A DNA stretch of 64,000 bases, from positions 70,319,240-70,383,239 of the forward strand of contig NC_088781.1 in the NCBI RefSeq assembly GCF_958450345.1. Direction: 5' to 3'. The translations under genes were made by a program, and so were the position numbers. Below the pieces are notes generated by a model. That model had not been told where the DNA came from. It did not search any database and saw nothing but the letters and a program-made list of their open reading frames with translations. The number at the start of each line of letters is the position of its first letter. Position 1 is the first letter of the stretch. This DNA is from Calliphora vicina (Eukaryota; Arthropoda; Insecta; Diptera; Calliphoridae). Below, piece after piece: positions 21,391-32,736 of the stretch.

Positions 21391-21693
21391 ATGTTATGTA
21401 CAGAATTTTTAAGTTTTGGTCTTCATGAAACAGACTAGGAGTTCAAGGGCTTAATAACTCCGCAAGTTTCAAGATTGGTAAGTATGTATGAACTTAAAAT
21501 TATTTATTATATTATTGTTAAACTTTCCGGTATACTTGCAGACTTTGTTAGCTTCCCATGACAGAAATTTTAAAGAATATGACATAAATGGTAAGACGAT
21601 TGATTTTCAATTAAGAAGAATGTGAAAATTGGTTTATCTTCCCACAGGTGAACAATATCCATATAACTTGGATTTCCGTTTGCTGCAAAGTCC
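21391..21693 (+). pseudogene. Unidentified exon trio with premature stop
   Basis: Three exon-like pieces: 21391-21477 (29 codons from ATG), 21542-21590 (16 codons plus 1 base) and 21648-21693 (15 codons plus 2 bases). They are separated by 63- and 57-bp introns with GTAAGT/GTAAGA donors and TTGCAG/CCACAG acceptors, and followed by another GTAAGT. Frames join exactly to read MLCTEFLSFGLHETD, stop, EFKGLITPQVSRL, TLLASHDRNFKEYDIN, GEQYPYNLDFRLLQS. Codon 16 is TAG. I do not recognise the protein. It may be a decaying duplicate of a host gene, or the real start may lie downstream of the TAG with the first exon piece non-coding. No further exon was found downstream. Confidence 0.5.
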
Positions 21694-21721
21694 GTAAGTT
21701 TGGAAAAAACTAATTCATATT

Positions 21722-21855
21722 TTGTATGACAGTATTTTCTATAGAAATTATTGTGTATAACGGTATTTTATATAGAAAATATTGTGTATAAGATTATTTT
21801 CTTTAGAAACTATTGCGTATTACTGTACTTTCTGTAAAAAATATTGTCTATAGCA
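21722..21855. repeat. ~37-bp degenerate tandem repeat
   Basis: About four units of the type TTTCTATAGAAATTATTGTG/TATA, each altered. It begins 30 bp after the last exon piece. Confidence 0.6.
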
Positions 21856-21885
21856 GTACTTAAATATGCTTCAAAAAAATCAAAA

Positions 21886-22050
21886 TATGGCCTAAAAAAT
21901 TAAAAAAATGCACTTATATTTTCATGCAGAAACATAAAATAGTTAACTATGGATCGCGCAATGTCCTAAAAATTACCTAAAAAATTAAAAAAATGCACTT
22001 ATATTTTCATGCAGAAACATAAAATAGTTAACTATGGATCGCGCAATGTC
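21886..22050. repeat. ~80-bp tandem duplication
   Basis: The stretch beginning CCTAAAAAATTAAAAAAATG and ending GGATCGCGCAATGTCC occurs twice in a row, nearly identical, so the duplication is recent. Confidence 0.85.
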
Positions 22051-22124
22051 CAAAAAATACACATCAGAGTTCCCAGTAGTTAGGACTCTTTAAATTATAC
22101 AAAAATTAAATAGTTAATGTTTTA

Positions 22125-22649
22125 AAATTAGAATGGTTCTTCTGAGAAATCGATGGGTATATTAATTCTAATATCATGGGATGAATACTAGTCTTTAAAG
22201 CCTGAACCATGCCTGAACTTGAATTTTAAAATCATCAAAAAACTTAATTAAATGATGTCGCAGTCATTTATGACATGTGATAATGACTGTGACTTAATTT
22301 AATTATGTTTGGAGGATATTTCGGTCACAAAATCTCCTATAACTCGAAATTGCAATGATAACAATGATGATATGAATGTTTTTGATACATTTAATGAATT
22401 TTTGATACTTTAAAAAACTCTTAACTTTTTTGAAGCTAAATATTTTGAAATTGTAAATTTCAATTGCTGATAGAGAAATTAAGAAGACGTACAGATAGTT
22501 TCTCGATGTCGAAAGAAGTTAGTCGGCTAAGTTTGATGATATTTCTATAAGAAATTCAACAAAAAACTTTATGTCGAGACAATTTATTGCCCATTGACGC
22601 CAAAAAATAATGTTTTTATTAAAAATTGGGATAATATGCATATAAATAT
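22125..22649. repeat. Dispersed repeat (copy 2), empty site for the solo LTR
   Basis: Matches 19764-20740. At 22158-22161 it runs GGGTATATTAATT without interruption where copy 1 has the LTR. The repeat resumes at 23311 after a MITE insertion. Confidence 0.7.
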
Positions 22650-23310
22650 TAATTGGGGGTAGTGCACTAAATGTTGATTGAAATCAGCATTGCTCTATCA
22701 CTCACTAAAATTGCAAAAAATTTAGTTTGCACTATTTTTTATCAGCTTTAGTGATAATGCTTATTTCTTAACTAGCACTAAAAAAATAGTGATAGTGATA
22801 ATTTTTTAACTATCACTAAACGAAGATTTAGTGCAAAAATCTGCACTACAATTAATTAGTGCAAAATTTTAACCTGCAATCAAAAAAAGCTGCATTAAAC
22901 ATACTATAACTAAATTTTCAAAAATGAGTAGTCATGAAATTGTTGAATCCAAATTCGAAAAATAAAAATTTTAAATATTTTTTGTTATTTTTAAAGAAAT
23001 ATTAGTCTTAAGTTTTAAATTAGTGTACAGAAATAATCTTAAACCATTTTGAACTTAAAAATTTAGTGCACAATTTGAAGTTGCACTCAAATTAGTGCAT
23101 ACAAAAAAGTTGCAATAAACTGATGATTGCATTTTTTTAAATCAACTAATTTAATTTTGAGTGCAAAATTTTTTAACTCACTATCAGTAATGTTTAGTAA
23201 GGCTAGTAATTTTCAACTCATCACTAAATATGAACAAAATGATTGCACTAATTTTGCACTATCACTAAGTATTAGTGCAAACTGCAAAATTAGTGCACTA
23301 CCCCCATCTA
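22650..23310. mobile_element. MITE with GGGGGTAGTGCACTAA ends
   Basis: Inverted tips TAATTGGGGGTAGTGCACTAA and TTAGTGCACTACCCCC-ATCTA. The interior repeats TTAGTGC/GCACTAA words on both strands many times. ATATAAATAT lies on both sides (22640, 23313), a possible long duplication. No gene; open frames inside are low complexity. Confidence 0.75.
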
Positions 23311-23627
23311 TGATATAAATATGCATTTTGAAGTTAAATATAACAAAACATGCATTACCAATAAAATATGCTTTAACAAACAAAATTTGGACGTTCGAGA
23401 AAAAAACATGAATTTGCATATAAATCCGCCCCATAGTTATAATATTTTAATAAGAACAAAAAATTTTTTTTCAATAAAATATTTACATATTTTGTTGTTT
23501 GATTTTGTGATAGGTCCCATTTCAATAAAATATTCAATTGACTTTATGAATTTTGTAATTGGATTTGAGTTTATGTTTTTTCTGTTTAGTTTTATTCATT
23601 TTCAATAACAAACAATTCTCATCAATA
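23306..23627. other. AT-rich DNA, end of dispersed repeat copy 2
   Basis: First ~75 bp continue the dispersed repeat (ATATAACAAAACATGCATTAC); the rest has no recognised feature. Confidence 0.4.
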
Positions 23628-23932
23628 GAATTAATTTCATGTCAAGTGAACCAATTTTTGAAATCGATATCTTCCAATCAAGATGAAATTTGCATTGAAA
23701 AAATAGCTATCTAAACTATCTAAACATTTTGCTAAGATCAATAGGTAATAAGTTTCTCAATAAGGATGAGAAAAAGCACCTGCTTGGCCAAAATATCAAA
23801 TTTTGACCACCTCTAATTCACAGAGTTCTCGGCCGATCTGGTTGAAAAATTGTGGCTGAATTACTATCCAATAGGACTAACCTTGGTTTCACATCGGTTT
23901 CAAAAGTTGGTTCACTTGACATGAATCCCCCA
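23628..23932. mobile_element. MITE derived from the 26517-29809 transposon family
   Basis: About 300 bp made only of the two terminal regions of that family: TTTCATGTCAAGTGAACCAA at the left and its inverse at the right, with the TAGCTATCTAAACTA and GAGTTCTCGGCCGATC blocks inside. The ends are mutated relative to the young copy, so it is older. Confidence 0.8.
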
Positions 23933-24248
23933 TATATAATGATTGATTTAGTGATAAAAATGGCTAATGGTTAAATAATTTGTTTACTGACTAAATAAGA
24001 TTGAAAAAGGTTTTGCCACAAAATAGCTAAGTTGGCAACACTGTATGAGATCAAAAATTACATTAAGTAGTAAATAGTATAAATAGGGAAATAAATTATT
24101 ATTATTATTATGGACAAGTATAATATGGTTGTATGTACACAGTTGCACACGCAGTTGAATATCGTAAGGCAACGAACGAGGTAGTTACTAGGGTATTCGA
24201 TTTTTTCTTGTTCGAATAAAACGAATAAGATATTTTAACTTGTTCGAA
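23933..24248. other. AT-rich DNA ending in TTCGAATA-rich repeat
   Basis: 24190-24250 contains several TTCGAATAA words. The same words resume at 25655-25690 and 29810-29960, so one repeat region was split by the insertions at 24252 and 26517. Confidence 0.5.
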
Positions 24249-24251
24249 TAA

Positions 24252-25651
24252 AGGGTGGATTAGCCGACTGTAATGTAATATAACCTTAACGGAACGGAAC
24301 AGCTGATCCTTTCTATTGTGTGTAAAGTAGTTAAAGCAGTTATAGTGACAAAATGTAACTTAACTGTAATGTCTGAAGCTGTTAAAAACAGAATTTCTTT
24401 ACGTTTCTACGTGACATTTACTAACGGTGTTGTCAACTTATTGATTTTAAAAGTCTTGTATAAAAAATACTTATGCTCAGAACGCTTAACAATATTTTCA
24501 ATGTTCTAAAAATGTTTTAAATATTTCAATAATATAAATACATAAATAAAAAACAAAATGTAAGAAAAGATAAACTCACTGTTTATTGTTGATGTTTTGT
24601 TTAACCTTTGATATTTTTACAAATAAAGCTTGAGTGTCTGTAATTCTCATTCACTCTATAGTTTGATTTGTATAATATCTTTAGTTTTTCTAAAGCCTTT
24701 TGGGAAAAGGTTTCCTGATGATCTGGCCTAAGCAACCAGTGAAATGCGCATTGTCCACTTTTACAATGCAGAAATTGAAAGGCAGACATACGAAGTTTGA
24801 TGGCGAGGGTTTGAAGAGGTACAGTGTATATTACACAGGTTTAGGTTAGTTCAAAAGAGAATGAGAAAAATGTCTGCCTTTCAATTTCTGCATTGCAAAA
24901 GGGGACAAAGGAACTAGCATATCCCACAACAATAAATGTCAGTGAATTTATCAATAATTGGGAAATTTAGCACAATTCTTACTAAAAAAAACTTTTTATT
25001 GTTATGGTAATATTTACTTATTATACAAATTAGTTCATACAAGCATTTATAAAATGTATACTAATAATAATCGAAAGTAATAAGTTTGAAAATATTAAAT
25101 TAATATTTTGTATACACAAATTAAATTAACAAATTAGGGCCATTATTACAACTTGCCTTTATGTTCGAAATAGTGAAGGTGAAACTTTAAGCAAAAGAAT
25201 AAAGGCAAGTTGTAATAATGGCCCTTAGTATAAAGTACAATACAATATTAATTAATTTTTAAGTTATCGGACCTTTAATAAATAAAGTCTGTATGACAAG
25301 ATAATAAATAATATTTATAATTGTCTCCTAATGGGTTAATATAAACATATATGAAGTCACTTCGAAGCACTTCACAATGATGAATACATTATGTGTAAAA
25401 AATACGTTTTTTTAATACTATTACCAAAAAAGTTTAATAATTTTTTTTTTTTAAATCGCAGAAAAAAATTATAAAATCGCTTGAACAGTATTTAAAACAA
25501 TTGTGTTGATAACACTTTCAAACAGCTGTTTAAATTTGTTTGTTTATGTCAAAAACATATGACACGTTTTTAATGTTCTATAATTGCACTAAAGTGTTAC
25601 GTTAAGTCAACATTACTGTTACATTACATCAACGGTCGGCTAACCCAGCCT
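24252..25651. mobile_element. Harbinger-like element (AGGCTGGGTTAGCCGAC ends, TAA duplication)
   Basis: Left AGGGTGGATTAGCCGACTG, right (inverted) AGGCTGGGTTAGCCGACCG, with TAA on both sides (24249-24251, 25652-25654). Arms continue with TGTAATGTAA. The interior has a short inverted pair (CAGAAATTGAAAGGCAGACA near 24769 and its complement near 24871) and a nested 88-bp MITE. No transposase. Confidence 0.8.
25137..25224. mobile_element. 88-bp MITE with TTA duplication
   Basis: Near-perfect ~26-bp inverted arms GGGCCATTATTACAACTTGC and their complement around a ~35-bp loop; TTA directly on both sides (25134-25136, 25225-25227). Tourist/Harbinger type by its duplication. Sits inside 24252-25651. 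Confidence 0.88.
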
Positions 25652-25654
25652 TAA

Positions 25655-26338
25655 TTCGATCACACGTTTAAAATTAATCGAATAATTTAAATTTTTTTAA
25701 AAATGTAAAGAATGAAGTTTTGAAGTCGGTTTTTTAATATTTTACTGTTAAAGAAAAACAAAAAATAACGTTAAAGTTAACAATTCAAGTATTGATAATG
25801 TTAAAAAACATTCGAAAACAAAGTTCATCATTAACTTTTCAACAGAAATATTCTGATCAGATTAACTCCCGAACAATCTACAAAACAATTGACTAGCAAA
25901 ACCCTTAGTTTCCGTTTTGGGGCTAAGCTTTAAAAATTTTGGGCTAGTTGGACATGATCCTGAATTCAAATACAATATAAACGTATTAACAACTTTTTTA
26001 TGTCGTTCATTAATTCGGGTTTTAAATTGAGTAACTAATTCTTTAGTAAATTAATTATTCACTATTTCTAAATTATTTACAACACATTGTATTATACATC
26101 AAGCTCTATCAACGTTGCCGAATCTTTGCTTAATAAAGTGGTCTTGGGGAATTACACAATAAAGGGAATATGTCCAAAGTTTGATATCATTGTCCACTCC
26201 ACTTTAATGTAAGTGAATATTTTGATTATTAATTGCGATTATTCTAATATTTCACCAGCTAAATAACAAATATTTTATTCCGTACCTTTTATTTTCATTG
26301 GTTCAAGTCCTAAGTTAAAAATTTTGTTTTCAGAATTG
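25655..26338. other. AT-rich DNA, no secure gene
   Basis: An exon-like open stretch at about 26108-26212 (VAESLLNKVVLGNYTIKG) ends at GTAAGT but has no partner exon; not called as a gene. Confidence 0.35.
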
Positions 26339-26425
26339 TAACTTCTTGCAGTAATATTTATATATTTATAGAAGGAGCTATCGGAACACTCATCCACAAT
26401 GATCGAAAGTCCCTTTGTCTTTAGT
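26339..26425 (-). pseudogene. hAT transposase relic
   Basis: Minus-strand translation gives KTKGLSIIVDECSDSSFYK, close to the FSIIVDE.TD motif around the first catalytic Asp of hAT transposases. Only about 28 codons are readable and the flanks have stops. No element ends were found, so it is a fragment. Confidence 0.45.
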
Positions 26426-26516
26426 TATTTGTCGAATTTCAGAAACAATACAATTTTTTTTAATAATTTTTACTTTAAATTACGAAAAATTTTAAGCAAT
26501 TTAATAAATTTAAATA

Positions 26517-29500
26517 TGGGGCATTTCACGTCAAGTGAACCAACTTTTGAAATCGATGTCTTCCGATCGCGATGAAATTTGCATCAATGTTAGTTCTATT
26601 GGATAGTAATTCGGACACCATTTTTCAACAAGATCGGTCAAGAACTCTCTGAGTTATAGGAGGTCAAAATTTGACATTTTGGCCAAACAGGTGTTTTTTT
26701 TTATCCATATAACTTATTACCTATTGTTCTTAGCAAAATGTGTCCCAAATAGTTTAGATAGCTATTTATGCAATCTTTCGAAAAAAAAAAATTAAAAAAA
26801 TTTAATAAAATATTTTTGATTTTTTTTTTTTAAATCAAAAATATTTTTGACTTTTTTTTTCAAAATGGGCCCTTTTTATTTTTTTTTATTATTTTTTTTA
26901 AGAAAGCTTAGGTCTTTTCCTAAGCGACATATATGGTCGCTTAGTGGGATGCGAGTGGGATATCTATCAAAAAAAATATTTTGTAACTCAAGATTTAAAA
27001 TTTTTGAATTTTTTTGCAAAATCAAAAACTTTGTTGACTTTTTTTAAAAAAATGGACCTATTTTTTAATTTTTTTTCTCAAAAGAAAGCTTAGGTCTTTT
27101 CCTTTAAAACCTTTTTGGTCGCTTAGTGGGATGCGAGTGGGATATCTATCAAAATAAATGTTTTGTAACTCAAGACAAATGTTTTTAAATTGATTTTTTT
27201 CATATTTGTGTGTAAGTGTTTCTAAAACCTTAAAAATAAAAACCACAACAACTGACCGATAATAGCCTCTGGAGGGGTGCAATATGAGGCCGACCGCTAT
27301 TAATTTTCCACCCCCAAAATTTGTCTGAGTTTTGTATCTTGCGGCTTTGATTAAATTTTCTTTGATGGATGTGGTTTCCGGGCAATTCGAACATTCACCT
27401 AAGTGGCAAGAAGTTGTAGCATTAGGGCACATAGTCAATTTAAGGCAATCGCGGTAATGGTGTAAATCTTCTTATGAATCATCTTTTAAGTAATTTAAGT
27501 TGATTTCCTTCAACATCAATTTAACATTTTCATGGTAAATACAAACACATACTGTGTGAGTTCCGCTGCTTCCTGCCAAAACGCAATGTTTTGGCCTCAG
27601 TTGTGTAAATTTTGTGAATCCAATTTTGACATCCTCGTATTCAGATTGAAATGTTGCGAATAATTCATTCAGGTTACAGAGAACCATTCTCTTCTACATT
27701 TGAACTTTCTTGCCATCGATTCGTACAGACATCCAGTCTTTCATCCCTGGCATCAGGCGACTCATATCATCTCGCTGATAAAACTGAGTTATTAGAGATT
27801 AGTATCGCACTCCAAAGTTTTTCCCTTCTTTTTGTTTGGGAGTGTGAGAATCCCATGCTCAGCAACCAATTGTTTAGCAATTCTTGCTTTTCGTTGAGAC
27901 GTTCCAAACTCAGTCATTGTTTTTGCAGAACTCCATGTTCTTGGAGCAAGCGTGAGAAGTTGAATTCTTTCAGCTTCACTCTGTGACGTTTTGTATTTCT
28001 CTTTTATTTGTTCAAGAACTTCTACTGCATCCTTATGGTATTGGTTTCGACACTCATTCGTTGAATTTGAAAAGTTAGAATAACCATCATCATCAACAGT
28101 TCTGTCTTCATTCTCGGAATTACTTTTGTCTTCATCTGGAATAACTTCAACGCAAGGCTCATTACTATTCAAATTCGGTAATTCGTTCAACTTTCCGAGC
28201 TCTTTCCTGCATGATCCACAAATTTTCAATCGTTTTGACAGCGTAGGGAATTTTTTTAATAAGCCGTCGGAAATATTTCGCATATCTGATGATCTGTGCT
28301 TCATTTTGTTAAAGGGATTAAAACAAAAAGACGAATAAATTTCATTTTCAACCTTAGCCTTTTTAGAAGTCGTAGACATTTTGAATTTTGTAAGTATTTA
28401 TGTAAATAACACACGTCTTAACTTTAACGCTGTTTCTAAAAAACTGATTTCCGTATGTCTTCAGAATGACAATAAATAGTTTTTTAAGATCATATAGGTA
28501 GTACGTTTTAATGAATGAGTCTAAAATCTTTTATTAGGGTCAAGAAGGGCTTACATACTAAAGTACCTAGTTTAACCAAATGTTACAAATAATAATAAAA
28601 ATAAACCACCATATAAATAACCTAACTGTCAACTTCTACCTCTCCACCCACTTCTTAAAGTCAAATGTCATAAAATAATAAATAAACTGGTACTTCGGAG
28701 AAGGGCCATAAAATATTTCCACTTGATTCCAAAAATTTGTTTCTGGGGCACCTGATATTTTAACAATGAAAATCACGTGCGCTGAAAACTACCTCTAGGA
28801 TTGACTAAAAAAGCCGCAAGATACAAAACTCAGACAAATTTTGGGGGTGGAAAATAAATAGCAGTCGACCTCATATTGCACCCCTCCAGTAGCTATTATC
28901 GGTCAGTTGTTGTGGTTTTTATTTTTAAGGTTTTAGAAACACTTACACACAAATATGAAAAAAATCAATTTAAAAACATTTGTCTTGAGTTACAAAACAT
29001 TTATTTTGATAGATATCCCACTCGCATCCCACTAAGCGACCAAAAAGGTTTTAAAGGAAAAGACCTAAGCTTTCTTTTGAGAAAAAAAAATTAATAAAAA
29101 AAGAGTCCGTTTTGGAAAAAAAAAGTCAAAAAGGTTTTTGATTTTTCAAAAAAAAGTAAAAAATTTTATGTCTTGAGTTACAAAACATTTTTTTTATAGA
29201 TATCCCACTCGCATCCCACTAAGCGACAAAAAGGGTGTTAAAGGAAAACAAATAAGCTTTCTTCTGAGCAAAAAAAAAATTAAAAAATGGGTCCATTTTT
29301 TTAAAAAAAGTCAACAAAGTTTTTGATTTTGCAAAAAAATTCAAAAATTTTAAATCTTGAGTTACAAAATATTTTTTTTGATAGATATCCCACTCGCATC
29401 CCACTAAGCGACCATATAGGTCGCTTAGGAAAAGACCTAAGCTTTCTTAAAAAAAATAAAAAGGGCCCATTTTGAAAAAAAAAGTCAAAAATATTTTTGA

Positions 29501-29809
29501 TTTAAAAAAAAAAATCAAAAATATTTTATTAAATTTTTTTAATTTTTTTTTCGAAAGATTGCATAAATAGCTATCTAAACTATTTGGGACACATTTTGCT
29601 AAGAACAATACGTAATAAGTTATATGGATAAAAAAAACTCCTATTTGGCCAAAATGTCAAATTTTGACCTCCTATAACTCAGAGAGTTCTTGACCGATCT
29701 TGTTGAAAAATGGTGTCCGAATTACTATCCAATAGAACTAACATTGGTGCAAATTTCATCGCGATCGGAAGACATTTCAAAGTTGGTTCACTTGACGTGA
29801 AATGCCCCA
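26517..29809. mobile_element. 3.3-kb DNA transposon with ~0.9-kb inverted ends (TGGGGCATTTCACGTC)
   Basis: Ends TGGGGCATTTCACGTCAAGTG (26517) and its exact inverse to 29809, each bordered by TA. Left arm 26517-27350 pairs with right arm 28800-29809. Both arms contain two to three ~170-bp sub-repeats (AGAAAGCTTAGGTC..., GGGATGCGAGTGGGATATCT). A decayed gene on the minus strand fills the middle. A half copy is at 11677-13393 and a MITE at 23628-23932. Confidence 0.85.
27345..28379 (-). pseudogene. Decayed transposase-like gene of the 26517-29809 element
   Basis: From ATG at 28379 the frame is open 195 codons (MSTTSKKAKVENE... CGSCRKELG... EQIKEKYKTSQSEAERIQLL...) to a stop at 27792. It continues in pieces: RDDMSRLMPGMKDWMSV, then a TAG, LCNLNELFATFQ, VKIGFTKFTQLRPKHCVLAG, SSGTHTVCVC, a further stop near 27472, and CLKLTMCPNATTSCHLGEC-SNCP to about 27360, where the inverted end begins. 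The KIGF.KF..LRPKHCVLAG.SGTH.VCVC string is one I know from a widespread but poorly named arthropod/Hydra transposon protein. The C-terminal part expected in that family is absent, so this copy is internally deleted and cannot encode an active enzyme. Confidence 0.65.
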
Positions 29810-30293
29810 TATATATAAACATTTATTCGTTTTATTCGATTATTCTACATAAAATTGTTCGAATTATTGGTTATTCGAAAATGGCCATTTTTAAATTGTT
29901 CGAATAATTATTCGTAAGAAATTATTCGATTAATCGAACGATCATTCGTATAAAATGGCTTTATATAAATTTTGTTGATATATGTAATTCTCATACAGTT
30001 TATTTTATTTTTTGCTTAAGAATACTGGTCACTTTAGTGTCTCTAAGTAACATAGAGTGTAGTCTCTTTAAACGTTTATTTTGTACACTATAGAAAGTAG
30101 TTATATTACCCCCCAGCAGTAATCTATTGGAGAGTTCTCAGAGCAATTGGTTATTGGACTGTCTATGAGATGTCTTTTTAATTGACATTTGTGGTCAATT
30201 AGCACCAGTAAATGATCAAGTAAACAGTTAGGTAGTAACTGACTCCATGCAATTGTTATGTGAATCCAAAGAGATGACTACATTGGACCAGCT
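29810..30293. other. TTCGAATA-rich repeat, then AT-rich DNA
   Basis: 29815-29960 has repeated ATTCGAT/TTCGAATAA words matching 24190-24250. Nothing recognised in 29960-30288. Confidence 0.45.
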
Positions 30294-30390
30294 CACAGTG
30301 GGGCAGAATCAAAATTTTTTGGAAATAAATCTGGCATTTCTAAACGGCTGGTCCGATCGGGATATGGTGTGGGCGTAGCCAAGGAGTATT

Positions 30391-31767
30391 TTTTTTATTT
30401 ATACGTTTATTATAATATTATTCCTGTCTTTAATTTCTAGGCCTTACAATATGTAATTAAATCTTAAAACTAAACAATTTATTGTTCTCTCAGTGGAGAA
30501 TCATATTTGGAAAATTAGATGTGTGGTAAATAAGCTCTACGCAGCCTTGAGCTATCTTGAGTTACTGTAAGTAGACTTGCGAGCGGGTTCGGATGATGAT
30601 GTAATTTTGATAAATAAGCTTCACGAGTTTTTCTGAATTCATCTTTGACCAAGGGTACATCTAAGTCTCTGTGTATGTTCTCGTTTCTTATGTACCATGG
30701 AGCTCCCGTCATGGTTCTAAGAATTTTGGATTGTGCCCTCTGTATAAGATCTATACTGGTATTGCTTGTTGTTCCCCATAATTGGATTCCGTATGTCCAA
30801 ATTGATTTTAAGACTGTCTTATACAGGATGACTTTGCAGTTAAGGCTTAATTTCGATTGGTGGTGGATTAGCCAGTGTAAATTAGAAGCTTTTAGTTTCA
30901 TGTGGAGCCGCTAGGGTTCTATGTGCCGACGCCAAGTAAGACGTCTATCTAAATGAATGCCAAGGTATGTAACGTGGTCAGACTGTGGGATGTTCACACT
31001 GTTTAGTGTCACTGGTGGACAATTTCCTCCCCTAAGTGAAAACGTTATGTGCTTGCTTTTAATTTCGTTCACTTGTATTCTCCAATTTTTTAACCACGTC
31101 TCCACGTGCCTGAGATAATTATCAAGGATTCTAGATGCTACATTTAAGTCCACATGAGAACTAAGAATTGCAGTGTCATCTGCAAAGGTGGAAATGGTTA
31201 ATTCTTCGGACTCGGGCAAGTCTGAGGTGTATAATAAGTACAGGGTTGGTCCTAGAACACTTCCCTGAGGTACATCAGCTTTGATCGCATTGTCGATTGT
31301 CACATAATCGCCGCATTTTATCCTAAACAAGCGATCCGATAGGTAAGACTCTAGTATTTTGTGAGTAATAGAAGGCAGTAGGCATTTAATCTTGTGTATT
31401 AGACCCTTATGCCATACCTTGTCAAAAGCCTGGACAACATCTAGAAATATTGCCGAACAGTACTTTTTTAGTTCGAAAGATTTTCGTATCTCTCCAGTTA
31501 GGCGGTTAACTTGCTCAATTGTTCCGTGATGTTTACGGAATCCGAATTGATGATCTGGGATAATGTTTTGACTATTTAAGAATGTTAAAATTTTCCATTG
31601 GATTATTCTCTCAAATAGTTTAGACAAGCAAGGCAATAAGCTAATAGGTCTGTAGGATGATGCCAATGTCAAATCTTTTCCTGGCTTGGGTATCATTATA
31701 ATTTGGGAGATTTTCCAATCATTCGGAAATATTCCTAGAGACAAGATCGCATTGAATAATAAATACT
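30391..31767 (-). mobile_element. 5'-truncated Jockey-type LINE with 10-bp target duplication
   Basis: AAGGAGTATT occurs at 30381-30390 and 31768-31777. The element reads on the minus strand and ends in an A-rich tail (30391-30400 on + is T-rich). It holds the reverse transcriptase part of ORF2 only. Confidence 0.9.
30515..31767 (-). pseudogene. LINE ORF2 reverse transcriptase fragment, one nonsense codon
   Basis: The frame is open from the 5' truncation (31767) to a stop at 30911-30913, and continues in the same frame to 30515, so one nonsense codon is the only break. It reads LFNAILSLGIFPNDWK, SYRPISLLPCLSKLFERI, HQFGFRKHHGT, FLDVVQAFDKVWHKGL (RT motif with catalytic Asp), VPQGSVLGPTLYLLYTSD, FADDTAIL (the YxDD-type box, here FADD) and YLGIHLDRRLTW, then LKSIWTYGIQLWG and IQRAQSKILRTMTGAPWY. 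This is the order of Jockey-clade RTs. The endonuclease half and ORF1 are missing. Its high integrity suggests a recent insertion. Confidence 0.88.
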
Positions 31768-32736
31768 AAGGAGTATTCGAGTATAAGTTATTAAAGTGGG
31801 CCCTACAAATAATCCAGGGGCGGCCCTATGGGGGCTCAAAGTAGGGTACCTTCGACATGTAAAATTTTTAAACACGTGCAATTTTTTTTGTTTCCTATCC
31901 GGCTTCAAAGATTTTTATATTTTTGGAAAGCGCTCTTGATCTTGAAAAAACATGCTTGCGTGTGCTATTTATCTCTTATAATTTACGAGTTATAAGCATT
32001 TCAAAATTTAAATTTTAAAATTATGCCATACCTTGGTCCGCATTTTTAAAAATATAGGTCGTAATTTTCAAAATTATCAAATTCAAAACTCAAAATTCAA
32101 TAGAAAATGTCAGAAAATTTTGTTTTTGAGCACATGAATACTTGATTTAATTATGAAATAATTGAAACCAGTTCAATATGTGACAAATATTTGAATTGAA
32201 ACGGTTTAAGAAATATTTTTTTCTGTGTACAGAGAAGTAATAGTTTAGGACATTTTTTGCTTGAATAGCAACAATAACAATTTTAAACCATTGTGAAATA
32301 TAAGAACATTATGACAATATGACATGATAAGAGACCATGTGAATTGACCAAATATCTCAATTAGATTCAAAAATATTCCACTTTAAAACTCCGTCCTTCA
32401 AAAATATTGCTCTTTTTCATACCAAAATATTTTTATAAATTTTCTTAATGTGACTTAGTCGTAACCAATGAATTGTGTTGAATAAAATATTAAGAAAATT
32501 TATACAAATTTTTTAGTATGAAAAAGAGTAATATTTCTGAAGGACGAAGGTTTAAAGTGGCTATCTTTGAATCTAATTGAGATATTGACTTGAAATTTTT
32601 TTTGTAAGACCAAAAATTAACTTGTGTAAACAAAAAAATATAGGATACTCGTTGGCTACGCCCACGTAGCCAACCAGGACCAGCCGCTAGGAATGCCAGA
32701 TTTATTTCTAAAAAATTTTGATTCTGCCTTACTGTG

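Larger units (their letters stand above)
30294..32736. mobile_element. Transib-like MITE with CAGCT duplication, split by a LINE
   Basis: Left end CACAGTGGGGCAGAATC (30294), right end inverted CACAGTAAGGCAGAATC (to 32736). CAGCT directly flanks both ends (30289-30293, 32737-32741). The first ~70 bp of each end match (GGAAATAAATCTGGCATTTC then GGTCC). Without the LINE at 30391-31767 the element is about 1.05 kb. It also contains a half copy of the CACAGAAAAA foldback (32075-32230). No transposase. Confidence 0.8.

Noticed and set aside
26108..26212. Exon-like open stretch ending at GTAAGT
   Set aside because: No partner exon or recognisable protein, and it lies beside a hAT relic; could be chance.
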